Source: Obelidium mucronatum
Lineage: Eukaryota > Chytridiomycota > Chytridiomycetes > Chytridiales > Chytriomycetaceae
Direction of reading: 5' to 3'
DNA length: 64,000 bases
Assembly (NCBI GenBank): GCA_025765595.1
Contig: JAIVFH010000151.1
Span: 1 to 64,000 of the forward strand
Shown here: piece after piece, positions 1-10,230 of the stretch
Position numbering within the stretch: position 1 is the stretch's first letter
Layout: each line of letters starts with the position of its first letter
Position numbers and translations under genes: made by a program
The notes under the pieces: generated by a model
Databases searched by the model: none
Told to the model about the DNA's origin: nothing
What the model saw: the letters and a program-made list of their open reading frames with translations, nothing else

Positions 1-1032
1 AGAAAAACAGTTACACAAGCAACCCGGAATGAAGCTGCATTATTAGTGAGAAACGATGGAACTTTCTACATATTGGATGGTCGTACAACCGAATGGCTTT
101 CGTCATCATGTATCACATTGTTCATTGCATCGCCACGATCAGAGCTCTACAAAGACTTTGTAAAACAAAAAAAGGCCCGGGAGTGGTATTTTCCAGTTTG
201 GTCGTCTGTTGAATTGATTTCTTGTCGGAACAGTTGTTACTCTGGTTTACCTATGACTGAGCTCTGTGAAAGATTGCGCATCTATGGCGGTATTGCACGG
301 TACATATTTGATCCAGACTACTCCAAAATTCCTAATGGTGTAGTACCGGCTTTGGCGGACCTGAATGCCGTCCAAAGTGTTCGCAGCCTTGGCGCTTCAA
401 CTTCAGTCTTCCAAACAACACATACACTGATTCATATCATTGTTTCCGACGATGGCCTTTATCAATTCAAATGTGTGGACATTGCTTCAAAGTATATTGG
501 CGAGCAACTCTGGGAGAAACACGCGGCGCAAATGATACTGAATCTTCAAGAGATGTTTGGAGGAAGTCCCAATGAGATATCAAGATCTTTGTTTGAAATC
601 TATGGACATCGTGTTTTTTCTGTGGGTGGGAAAACGTTGGATTGCAGGAACTTGACAAATGGAACTACTTCAAAGTTGACCTTAGATGGTTTTGGAGGAC
701 AGCGGATGTCTCTAGAAAGGAAGTCTCTTCCATCAAAGCCTCTCACCCAAAACTACTTTGAGCCATCTGATGATGACAACTTTCCTGCGATTGACTCATT
801 AAGCCCGCAGGGAATGTTTCAGTTTACTGTCGGAGCAGATCATCCGATTCGAGGGGTGACAGTTTTGAAGGAAATATGTGCATTGTATGATACTCCTCCA
901 AAGTTGTACTTTGTTGTGCCTCCCCATCGCTTCAAGCAATTTACAAAGCAAAAATTCATTGCAACGACAGGGCAGGCTGGTGTGGCTGAAATTGTTAACT
1001 TGGAGCAGTACGTTTTGGAATTACCAATTTGA
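1..1032 (+). CDS. CRN/RHS-like (Crinkler-type) protein, C-terminal part, 5' truncated by window edge
   Basis: The reading frame is open from base 1, so the gene begins upstream. The visible part starts with a typical RHS/CRN stretch (ATRNEAALLVRNDGTFYILDG-like, the segment that normally follows the NTPase module) and ends with the conserved family tail: ADHPIRG, then PPKLYFVVPPHRF, then EQYVLELPI just before the stop. The Walker A region would lie outside the window. In the family, an N-terminal header is followed by a P-loop NTPase and a nuclease-like C-terminus; several oomycete and chytrid members act in host nuclei. A second, complete member lies 2 kb downstream on the same strand, so this is a small CRN cluster. 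No intron is needed in the visible part. The function of this copy is inferred from family only. Confidence 0.75.
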   Translation, partial: RKTVTQATRNEAALLVRNDGTFYILDGRTTEWLSSSCITLFIASPRSELYKDFVKQKKAREWYFPVWSSVELISCRNSCYSGLPMTELCERLRIYGGIARYIFDPDYSKIPNGVVPALADLNAVQSVRSLGASTSVFQTTHTLIHIIVSDDGLYQFKCVDIASKYIGEQLWEKHAAQMILNLQEMFGGSPNEISRSLFEIYGHRVFSVGGKTLDCRNLTNGTTSKLTLDGFGGQRMSLERKSLPSKPLTQNYFEPSDDDNFPAIDSLSPQGMFQFTVGADHPIRGVTVLKEICALYDTPPKLYFVVPPHRFKQFTKQKFIATTGQAGVAEIVNLEQYVLELPI

Positions 1033-1182
1033 TGTTTGCTGTCTTTATAACAGTTGGTGTTTTGAATACATGTGTTTTGCGAAATATAAAAAGTGTCAAT
1101 TACCTTTATTACATCTGTCCCACAAATTTTCCTATTTATTCAAGCCAGAAAATCAAAACAGAAAAGAAAACAAGCACAAAAC

Positions 1183-1662
1183 ATGGAAACCGTTAAAGAA
1201 CTCCAAGCTGAACAAGAGCGAATTGCTGCCGAAATCCAACTCCGCCGCGACGCCATCAACGCTGCAAACAACCGCCGCAATGCACAACGTTTACAGGGAG
1301 AACAACTCGCAACACGCAAACTCCAAGCAGACGAAGCGTTTACTCTTTGGACCACAGCCCAAGATGAACTCAACACAATTGCGAAGACTCCACCGCACCG
1401 AAAACCAACAACAACCATTTCCGCAAGCCCTACCACCACCGCGGCCACAGAAAATCCGTGGGACCGTGACCCCCCCGCAAAACTCCCGAAATTCCCAACA
1501 ACTACAGCCACCAAAGATGAAATTCTTATCTGGGCAGAAGACACCCAGACCATGGTAAGAACCCACCAAGCTACTCCACAAGAACTCCCTGCAATAACAG
1601 ACACCCCATGCAACACTGACGTTTCTTCTGAACGCTTGCCGCGCAACCATGGCCGCCGCTGA
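1183..1662 (+). pseudogene. Gag-like fragment, probable retrotransposon relic
   Basis: From the ATG at 1183 the frame encodes a charged coiled-coil (METVKELQAEQERIAAEIQLR) followed by a Pro/Thr-rich linker and KLPKFPTTTATKDEILIWAED, which resembles the start of the gag region in Ty3/gypsy elements. It ends soon after with no nucleocapsid, protease or RT, and no LTRs were found nearby. I read it as a decayed gag piece. It could instead be a small lineage-specific coiled-coil protein; homology is weak by eye. Confidence 0.35.
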
Positions 1663-2744
1663 GCGTATATCTATTCTGCTGGGGTTTTGCCAGTTCTCAC
1701 CTTCGTATCAACGTCGGCGACGATGTGCTGAATGCGCCTCCGAGGGGGTGCTGCATTCCGTTTGATACCCTCTTGCGGAACAACTTCCGATTTAACATTC
1801 TGGATTGCCAGTTGCTTCCGTTTTCGGCCGGAAACGGTGGCGATTCCTTGCGACATCGCTAACCGGTCGGATATCGGCAGCAAATGGTTCTAGGGGTGAA
1901 GTATGTTCTCCTTATGGGCAACGAGAGACAGGAAAAGTTCTTGTCTCGATTCCCACTCTTGTCAACTTTTTCAACAAGTCAGGTTTGGGTGACCCACAGG
2001 GAGTGGGGGGGCACGGGCTTGGGAGGCCATGCTCCTCTGCATGCCGTTTTTTGTGAGTCACCAGTTTTTACAATCTCCTTGGAGATTGATTAAATCTCCA
2101 ACGGCAATCCAGCGGAGATCGCGTTACACCGTCACTAAACATGTCCTTTTTCGGACTTTTCAAGCGAAAACTTAATCAGAAATCAACATGACAATGCTTA
2201 GTACTCGCGAAAGCGTCTCCAAATAAATAATATGCCTTTTTATTAACTTTTCTTTCCCAAACTATCACTCCAACACAGAACAAAGAATAAGTTCCCCAAC
2301 AATTGCGCCAAAAGTCCTGCTAAACAAAACAATGATAATGAAGATAAATCTGATGAATAGAGGATCCCATCAATGCGTCTGAGGGGGGAGAGGATGTAGA
2401 ATTTAGGAAACATGGTGAGCACCATTCGCGCCACGGCCAGGCCCCCACCTCCAACTCTTCAAGGATTGCGAAGATACATCAAATTACTAATATCTTATAC
2501 CTGAAGTCGAGTAATCTGCCCGCTAATGGGTTAGCGAGAGGGTGATCTAAAAATAGAAAATACTTATCTCCTCATAGATCCAGAGGTCCTCATTACATCA
2601 TACCTTTCCAGTGTACTTGAGAGTCTATAAATGTAGGTTTGGTGGCGTTTGGTGCAGGTTGACTGTTGCATGTGTTTGGGGTGATGGTGGCCACATTCCC
2701 TTGCTGGTGGCAGAAAAAATCGAATCTGCCATTACAAGGGGTCT
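1663..2744. other. Gene-free stretch between CRN-like genes
   Basis: About 1.1 kb with only short frames. A 70-residue minus-strand frame at 1671-1883 is unremarkable and could be part of the gag-like relic. I see no RNA gene, LTR or convincing promoter here. Confidence 0.4.
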
Positions 2745-2767
2745 CCCCCCCCCCCCCCCCCCCCCCC
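2745..2767. repeat. Poly-C tract (23 nt)
   Basis: An uninterrupted run of 23 C, about 220 bp upstream of the CRN-like start codon. A longer 39-nt run of the same kind lies inside an ABCC intron at 14215-14253. Length at such runs is unreliable in most sequencing data. Confidence 0.9.
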
Positions 2768-2988
2768 TGAATGACCCAAAACCAAACCTGGTATGGTCAC
2801 ATGACCAAGTTTTACTAAAGCCTGAATCCCTAATCTCATTGAATCATTCTTTCAATACAGCCTCAACATTCATTCGATCCTCATCACTAATCATAAAAAT
2901 GGTATCTCGAAAAGCATTCATAGCGGCTCCAACAAAAACAAAAACAAAAACAAAAACAAAAAAAAACCAAAAAAAAAAAAAAAAAAAA

Positions 2989-5264
2989 ATGTTGCACCGA
3001 ATTGGATTGCAACTTCTGCCCAAGGTGAGCAAACATTTTCTCTCTTCGGACAGTCCCTTATGCGCCTATCTCGCTACTGCTGCTTCTCTTGGCTTTACTT
3101 CGCAACGACCACAACTAAGACACCCCACCCGCTGCTTCTCTGCGTCCCCAACAAGTCCAGAGACTGAAGAGAGATCCAGAAATAATTTGAAGGATGTCGA
3201 ACTTGGGGCTGTCGGAGTTGCTGGTGCTGAGGGTGCGGTGAGAAAGGCGAACGAGGCGGTCGAGTCTGCAGTGAGTGTGGTGCAGGAGGCCACCCTGAGA
3301 TTCGAAAAATGGCGGAACTGTAAACAAGACGAGCTCACTGGAAGTGAACCGGCATATCTTTTGTTTAAGGAAGAGTTGGATAGTGCGAGGGCTCAACTGA
3401 AGGAGAGCGAGGCTGCGTTGGACAGAGCACGGGTGTATCATCTGAATCGAATAACGGGGGGCCGCTTGAATACCCTACTTCCAAGGCCAGAATCGGTGTT
3501 TAGTAATGACCGTTGGCGGCGGCTCGTGAGGACCAACCCAGGCTTAGAACTGTCAGGTATTTAACTATGGCCTTCTCTAAAACCCTCTCCAGATAGTGAA
3601 TTCTAAAACCCTCTCCAGATAGTGAATTCTTGAAATCTCTTCTCGATGATCGTTACGTTGAAGTCAAAAGCATTCATGAGCTTCCCATCGCCAATCCTCT
3701 CATTGGTTGCATTACTTCTTACACAGATCCAATAACCAAAGTCCAAGTTATTTGCCTTCCACAGCCTTTGCCAAGCCCAACCATGATTGGAAGCCATATT
3801 ATTTTCGTTCGGCCGTTTAATATAACCATGATGAACGCAATGCTCGCATGCAAAACAGATCGCATTCTTGTTGTCGGAAATGTCGGGATTGGAAAGTCGT
3901 ATATGCAGCTCTTGATTCTGCTATGGTGGGCGCGCCGAGACTTGCGACCTGAAGGAACAAATTGGGACCAATTTTTCAATGAAATTCAAGTGGTTGCTCG
4001 TTTGGAAAGGGGTGGCCAGACAGATTTGTTCTTTAAGCGCGATAAGAAGCATTACAAGATGGATTCGACGAATCGTTTACCGGAGCTGCGCCCTTTTGAT
4101 TCAAAATCGACCTTGTTCTTGTATGAACCTCAAGTATCAACAGATGAGATTGCAAATTGTGGTACTGCTTGTCGTTTGTGGGCTACTGTGTCTCCTTTGC
4201 CAAAAAGGTACAAGTATTTTTCGAAGTCGAATTGTGCCTTGAAGTATATGGAATGCGCAAGCGAAGATGAACTCACATTCATGGCTCGTGTCTTGGCATT
4301 GGGAATACCGGAATCTTCTTCACTGGCACCACTTTATGAGCCACATGCAGTGCTTGAACGCATCCGAGTGTTAGGCCCATTCCAACGTGTGGTATTACCA
4401 TCAAGCCGTGAAGGTCTGAACGTCCAGATGCAAGGTCGCCTATCGGCGTTGGACAGCCTATCAGCCGAACTTTTGCTGAAGGCTCGAAACATCTCTGAAG
4501 AAGGGTCCACATCGCAGCTCTCCATCAGTCATCACATTCTTCGTATTTCACCTGCTGATAGTAAATTAGGGACGTATACTCTGAAGGCATCAAGTGAACA
4601 AGTCACGGAGTGGCTATCGGACCGTTTATACGAAACAGAGCTGTCTAACATGAAGCATCGCCTCTCTTGTTACAATGAAGACCCCGACTCACAGACAACC
4701 ACTCCTGCCACTAAAGGGTCCATTTCCACTGTTCTGGAATCGTTTTTTGCCAAAAACGCGGTTTCAAATGACAACACAAAATTCTTGGGTTGGGAGGTCT
4801 CGAAAACAAAGTTCTCAGATGACCCAGACAATAAGGGTTGGAAACCGGAGTGGAGCCCTTTTTCAATGAACCTCGATAAAATGGAGCGCTCAAAGAATCC
4901 TCCAACATTCCAGGAAATTGTGAACTCCCCAGGAACGCTCTTTTGGATGAGAAGCCCAAACTATCCCTTTGTTGACTTCTTTTGTTTTGATGCAGCTACC
5001 GGCACTGTGCAGGCTTTTCAAGCTTCGAAGTCCGAATCTGGCCATGCAAAGAGTATTGAGACGTGGGACCTCATGGTCAAGAGTCTTGAAATGCCCCTTG
5101 ATGGAAAACTGGTTGTGAATATCGTTCCGTTGCCCAGACAGGTGGAGGGGTATGTGTCTGGAGGACGGAGCATGTTTTTCGCGGATGTAAAGAAAAGAAA
5201 GAAGGAAATTGATGAGATTGGAAAGAAGGTTGAATTTCGGGTTATCAAAATGGTTTTGGTGTGA
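2989..5264 (+). CDS. CRN/RHS-like NTPase-nuclease (Crinkler-type effector family)
   Basis: Two coding exons, 2989-3556 and 3619-5264; the 62-nt intron restores frame (phase 1). The N-terminus (MLHRIGLQLLPKVSKHFLSS, rich in Arg, Leu, Ser and nearly free of acids) looks like a mitochondrial-type presequence. An upstream in-frame ATG at 2899 would add a poly-Lys stretch encoded by an A-run, so 2989 is preferred; a GTGAGC at about 3025 could allow one more intron. A coiled-coil follows (about 60-150). The NTPase has the Walker A GNVGIGKS. The C-terminus has the restriction-endonuclease-like core YPFVDFFCFDAATGTVQAFQAS, the family's nuclease signature, and ends RVIKMVLV. Known: CRN/RHS proteins pair such an NTPase with a nuclease domain. 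Whether this one is secreted or intracellular is unknown; no classical signal peptide is seen. Confidence 0.8.
3579..3630 (+). repeat. Exact 26-bp tandem duplication spanning the CRN splice acceptor
   Basis: Positions 3579-3604 and 3605-3630 are identical, each carrying CTCTCCAG followed by ATAGTGAATTCT. Only the second AG (3617-3618) keeps the frame; use of the first AG (3591-3592) reaches TAA four codons later. Confidence 0.9.
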
Positions 5265-5441
5265 GAACAGCGTTTCACTATTTTTAGCTATTTTTACTGA
5301 GTTACAGCAATAAAGAGAGCATGAATGAAATTCTTGCACACGCGATGTCAGACTGGGCAAGTTCCAATAAAAGAAGAGAAACTTTGGTGCATAGAGGAGT
5401 AGAACTGCAGCATTAAATATGAAATATACAATTTGCGAACT

Positions 5442-6476
5442 TTATTGATGCAATTCTCCACCTTCGGTCAATGTTCCAGCAGATGCGGATTGTTCTCTCC
5501 ATGCTTGAATATATCCAAGTTTTTCGCTTGCCAGGACACCAATATCACCGGGATCCTCTTCCAGCTCATCATCTCTGTCAACATCTGCGCCTCCTGCCAT
5601 TTTCCAAATTAAACATGCCGCTTTGTGCAACTGAAGGGCTTTTCGGTTTGGTGCAAGAGAACGGTCGTTTTCAACAAAGTAGATTGTCATTTCTCCATCT
5701 GCGTTTATCACTTCTCTCCCTGCCAACCTTCGAACGTGTACTCTGCGATTAGCCTCAATGGTATCTCTAGCGATAATGTAATCATCGTTGTTCATATCAT
5801 TGGTGGAATTGACAACTTTCGCAACCAGCTGCCCACTGTCATTGACGTCAATATAGCGCTTGAGAATGTCAAATTGGTCATGGCATATTTTACACAACAG
5901 AATCCCGTTTTGCATTTGAAAAATAGATTCAAGATTACAGCGAATAAGTAAGTCATCGATGATTAAGGGAATAGACGATTTTTGAGCAATAATCTGTGCA
6001 GCATCGAGAGATAGATTGACCCAGCAGAAGAGACACGATTGGTCTCGGATGATGAGATTTTGCCTGAGACCCGTTTGTGTGAGCCCATCCAAGTTTATAA
6101 TAAAGCTAGAAACAGATGGATTCGTTGAGGACAGAGGAGTTGACGCCGCACTTCCGTTGGGGCCATACTTTTTGAATGGTTGAAGGTGGCGGTTGTAAAG
6201 GAGATTGATGTAGTTGGCCTCTTCGATCGAACCGGGGCGAGGGAGTGCATCAGAGCCAAATACAGAATAGACATCGGTAATGTATTGGCTTCGGTCAAGA
6301 CTGTATGTGAGTACAACCTTCACGAAGTTGAATTTGTTTGTATTCGTCCAGCTTGACATTGTTGCTTTTATAGGCAGCGCATTGATGTCGTCAATACCAT
6401 AGAATTCCTTCAACCGCTCGATTGCCATTTCAAGTGTTATGGGTGGAGTGCGACCGGTAGTTTGGTGTTCTGTCAT
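5442..6476 (-). CDS. HNH-like nuclease-domain protein
   Basis: 344 codons in a single exon from the first ATG at 6476; the open frame extends further upstream but only from a TTG. The middle carries a zinc-binding HNH-like core: CLFC, then AQIIAQKSSIP where canonical members have AHIIA, then NGILLCKICHDQFD. The Gln at the first histidine position suggests weakened or altered catalysis. The N-terminal about 130 residues are not recognised. It lies convergent to the CRN-like gene with 177 bp between stops, and HNH modules are known partners in CRN-like effector families; that link is inference from position. No signal peptide or membrane segment at the chosen start. Confidence 0.6.
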   Translation of the reverse strand: MTEHQTTGRTPPITLEMAIERLKEFYGIDDINALPIKATMSSWTNTNKFNFVKVVLTYSLDRSQYITDVYSVFGSDALPRPGSIEEANYINLLYNRHLQPFKKYGPNGSAASTPLSSTNPSVSSFIINLDGLTQTGLRQNLIIRDQSCLFCWVNLSLDAAQIIAQKSSIPLIIDDLLIRCNLESIFQMQNGILLCKICHDQFDILKRYIDVNDSGQLVAKVVNSTNDMNNDDYIIARDTIEANRRVHVRRLAGREVINADGEMTIYFVENDRSLAPNRKALQLHKAACLIWKMAGGADVDRDDELEEDPGDIGVLASEKLGYIQAWREQSASAGTLTEGGELHQ

Positions 6477-6572
6477 TCTGAAACAAATGTGGTGACACAA
6501 TAATAATAAAAATGCAGTTGTGATGAATATAAGAAGCAATTCAGGGATTCGTGATGGGTAATCTAATAGTGC

Positions 6573-8642
6573 TCAAAAAGACATGGTTTCTGGAACCTCT
6601 TCAAGCAAAACCTCCAACACGTCTACATCCCCACCCAACTTCCTCGCAATCCCTTCCACAAGAACAGCCGCTACAAATAACCCCACCCAATCCCCTTCCA
6701 AGCCAATACGATGATATCGGAAGAAATCTGCCGCCCTCCTCAAAACTTCCGCACTCTTCAACTTGCTCAATGGCAAAACGGCACCGCCTTTTGATCCGCC
6801 GCGCATACTCTCATCCATTACAATATCTTGAATCATTTTCCGCATCGTCGCGCGCGCAAGATCGTGATGAACAACGGCCTCTGGATTCCGACACCGCGTC
6901 ATAAACAGATCCGCCATCTGCGATCCATTCCCTTCCAATGCAGCCGCAACAACCACCTGAATGTTTTCCAGGTTTTTCGCGGATAGACTGGACGTGAGTC
7001 CGACATCTAGGAACACGCAGTGCGGAGTGAATCCTTGGGTTTTTAAATCTTGCAGGATTTGTTTTCGTTCTGAAACTGTACTTGTGGACAGAGTTTGGTA
7101 TATGCTTGGGTCAATCCAGGTTATTGGCGCTTGGTCCTTTTGGTTGCGGTTTTTTGGGCTGGACTTCTTGAATGTTAGGAGAATGTTGCCAGCATGGAGA
7201 TCGGCTGATTTTGGGATGTGTTTTTGTAAGTTGAAGTACTCAAATCATTTAAATGCACCAACCATGTACAAAGTTGTGCTTCATAATCATGCGCTATCAA
7301 ACAAAAAGATATCAGGGAAAATTCACAGTGGCATACAAAAACAAGTCTTACCACAAAGGCAGGCAGACCAATCATAACCAATTCGTCATCAAAAGCGCAG
7401 TTTCCCAGCTCAGTGATTTTAGTAAACGCGATTCCTTCACAATACTGCTCGACAGGAACATTGGCGTTTCCAAAAAGAGGAGTAGGGAACGAGACAGGCA
7501 ACATGACTTCTCCAGGTTTGGTTTCTTCATTCTTCTTGAATTGCACCTATACAATCACGTCATCGTGTTTAAAAAGAAGCTTCACTTTTTTTCGTTTCAG
7601 TTACCAGATTATCAAACTCCAAAGTCAAATCCGTCTGTCTCCGCATCATATCCGCAAATGTCACCAGTTCCTCGTTTACGGCAAGATATCGCGAACCAGG
7701 AAGAATCCAAGAAATCAATTTTCCCCATGCTTGCAAAAGGATTAAATCCATTTCAATCAGTGGTTTGATGTGTGGGTGCAGGACCTTGACGGCAACATCT
7801 GTCTTGTTTGTGCTGAACGTTGCGATGAATTCCGATTTGAGAGTGGCCCGATGCACTTGCTAATCGAATTCAAAATATATTTGATACGTTAGAGGAATTC
7901 AAATGGAAACAAAATCATACGCGTACCGCAACCGCGCCGACTCCCACAGGCACCGAATCAAAAGAGTCGAAAACATCGCCAATCGACAACTTTGCAGCTT
8001 TTCCGCTGTTGCTATCAACAAACCCATTTTTGGGATCATTCAACATTTCCTCTACAGTTTCTACAGTTTGCTTGAAGGAATGCGCCGGCGAATGGCTTTG
8101 CAAACGAGCAAACGCAGTGCAAACCGAAACCGGGAATAAATCTTGTCTCATTGACGCCCATTGACATACTTTGATGAAGATTGGACCTGCGTTCGGGAAT
8201 CCGTTAAACCGATTTTCGAGTTTTCACACACCACTCTCCACATACCACCAACTTCACAGGTTTTCGTGGCCAACACAAGAAACCAGTTTCCTCCAAACAG
8301 AAATCAAATAGGGAAAAGAGAGACTAAAGGAGTCAGGAGGAGTCCGAGGCTGATTGCTCTGAAGCCTAAACGAATCAGTCCAAAGGGACCAGACACTTCC
8401 CACAGGACCGGAACATGGTTTGATTTGAGAGTTACTGGTTTTGATTCGATTGGAGGCAGTTTACAAGTGATGCTGTTGTTGTTGACGTCCAACTGAAGTG
8501 GATTTGACCGTTGGTTCCAGACAACGAAAGAACCAAGAGTCAATCCAACTGCAACTGCATTGAATGTTCTTGGCGAAAAATGTTTGAGTCTCAGCGGGTT
8601 GAAGGAGAGCTTAAACGGGCGACATCCAGCTCTGGGAAACAT
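6573..8642 (-). CDS. ADCK2/Cqd1-like mitochondrial UbiB-family kinase (contains in-frame TGA)
   Basis: Five exons on the minus strand: 8246-8642, 7927-8186, 7605-7859, 7352-7546, 6573-7238, all phases consistent, about 590 codons. The N-terminus is Arg-rich and mitochondrial-like, followed by a hydrophobic segment. UbiB/ABC1 motifs: FIKVCQWASMR (the KxGQ motif, with Cys for Gly), GVGAVAQVHRA, the Lys of VAVKVLHP, QTDLTLEFDNL, ADLHAGN and FLDVGL. The order and the C-terminal region fit ADCK2/Cqd1, which affects mitochondrial lipid and coenzyme Q distribution. Oddity: the reading frame is interrupted by TGA at 8304-8306 between FPI and FLFGGNW, in a region that is otherwise in frame and aligns with the family; no GT-AG intron of suitable length removes it. 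It may be a point mutation, a sequencing error or readthrough. Confidence 0.8.
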
Positions 8643-8744
8643 TCTTCTCTGCAATATTTACTATTTTATTTCAAGCGGATTTGTCGAATTATTCAAAACA
8701 GTACCAGATTTTTGGTCCTTTTTGAATTTCTATTCTTGGAAAAC

Positions 8745-9297
8745 ATGGAGTTCGTATCGCCACAACTTGCAAGATTTTGCGAACAAAAGATGAGTGAGGT
8801 GGGTGCTGTTGTCCACTGCCGCCGGTTTCGTGTTGACACTAGAAGCAACACAAGTAACTTACGCGACGTCCTTTTTACCTGAATAGACAGAAGGCAAGCG
8901 CCTCGGGACTCCTGTTGCTAATAATACCGATAATACGACCTGCACCCTCCAACCTCCGCAGCAAATCATTATGGCACTGAACCAAAAAGAGAGTTTTTGT
9001 GTTGCGAAAAGAAACTTTGCATCTCAAGAGATTTCTACATGCTCGATTCCACGAAACCCACCACCCAGCATAGCGGAACTTGAGGCGTGGTCATGGAATA
9101 CTTCAAGAGCAAGCAGTCTGAAGAATCAATCCGACACCATCAAGAAAGATTCTGAGAACGAGCTCGCTTGTTCTGATGAAACGCTTATTGAACCCGTTAC
9201 GACAGATTCAAAACCCAACGTCAAAAAGCGCTGGACGATTTGGGTTTTTTTAATCAGGGTCTGGTACCTTTTTATAAGAAAACAAACTGCGAATTGA
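8745..9297 (+). CDS. Small hypothetical protein
   Basis: Two exons, 8745-8798 and 8887-9297 (88-nt intron, phase 0), 154 residues, divergent from the ADCK2-like gene with about 100 bp between starts. The second exon is open from just after the splice acceptor AATAG. The protein is polar (many Ser, Thr, Asn) with a C-terminal hydrophobic Trp-rich stretch WTIWVFLIRVWYLFI after a basic patch, perhaps a tail anchor. AT-rich sequence with AATAAA follows. I do not recognise the family. Support is the open exon 2 plus a phase-compatible exon 1; a non-coding transcript is possible. Confidence 0.45.
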
Positions 9298-9364
9298 TAT
9301 AATATTATTTTGTATGTTCAATATTAATAAATCTTCTTTTTTTATTTTTAATAAATAATACCAA

Positions 9365-9980
9365 ATGTTTGCTCGAACAAAACTACCACTTCAACAGCAA
9401 CGGGTTCAGACGATCGCAAGCCTTTTTGCATTCAATGCGTCTGTAACGCCAGTGAGAACGCTGGTGGTAACATCTATGGACAAGTGGAAGGACTGCAAGT
9501 CGTATATGCAGCTCGATGATAAGACAAAGGCAAAGCTAGTTCCAAAGCCGCGAGGTAGAGATTTTTCTTTTCACTGAAGGCGAACCTGTTATTGGAAACA
9601 AGTCGGGTGTTTCATGCAGTTTTGCGACAGAACGTTTACATCTCGGCAATATATTACCTCAATTCTAATCCATATGTCCAACTTTTCAAATAGATGGAGT
9701 ATCAACACCGAAGGAGTTTCTCTCAAAGATTGGACGAGGCTGTGGAGACGTTAGCGAAAAGTTCAAGTCATGGGACCACTTATTCCAGGCAACGAGTGAG
9801 GAAATGGCAGATTCTCTTGCTATTCCAGTGAGGAAGCGAAAGTATATTTTGCAGTGGCGGGAGTGGTTTAAGCGGGGTTTGGAGTTGAGAGCAATCGAGT
9901 TGCCTGAAAGGAGTAAGAAGCATTTGAGAGTGAAGAAGCAAGTCGAACTGTTGAGATTGAAGAAGCAAGGTCTCGCATGA
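9365..9980 (+). CDS. FYV4: Mitochondrial small-subunit ribosomal protein mS41 (IGR-motif protein, Fyv4-like)
   Basis: Exons 9365-9554 and 9694-9980 with a 139-nt intron (phase 1), 158 residues. The N-terminus (MFARTKLPLQQQRVQTIASL) is a mitochondrial presequence. Exon 2 encodes the IGR motif: GVSTPKEFLSKIGRGCGD, then WDHLFQATSEEM and RKRKYILQWREWFKRG, followed by a basic tail. Known: this domain is shared by yeast Fyv4, a component of the mitoribosomal small subunit. Length fits. The spacing to the preceding gene is 67 bp and AT-rich. Confidence 0.9.
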
Positions 9981-10230
9981 GCAGGGTTGAAGCTCTGAGA
10001 AGCATGATTAATGTATCGATGGATTCTTTTCATGCCTGAATAATGAGGAGTAAACATCTCTGTTTGCTACTTTCCATTCCTTCGTTTTATTCACCAAATC
10101 GTACGTGTCACTGCCACCCATCCCCACCACACCCAGCCATCACATCAGCCATCGAATGACTGCAGATGCTTCGTTAGAACATCCTCTCTCGACTAACATC
10201 TCCTGACATCCTCTTAGAAACTAGCCAAAG

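Noticed and set aside
1671..1883. 70-residue minus-strand frame as a gene
   Set aside because: No recognisable motif, no splice support, in a relic-rich intergenic region.
6477..6539. Signal-peptide-like N-terminal extension of the HNH-like protein
   Set aside because: The hydrophobic stretch is open in frame but begins only with TTG; the first ATG is at 6476, and TTTGTTTCAG just upstream looks like UTR or intron sequence.
8304..8306. TGA of the ADCK2-like gene as selenocysteine
   Set aside because: No selenoprotein is known in this family, the residue position is not a conserved Cys, and no SECIS was identified; a point change is simpler.
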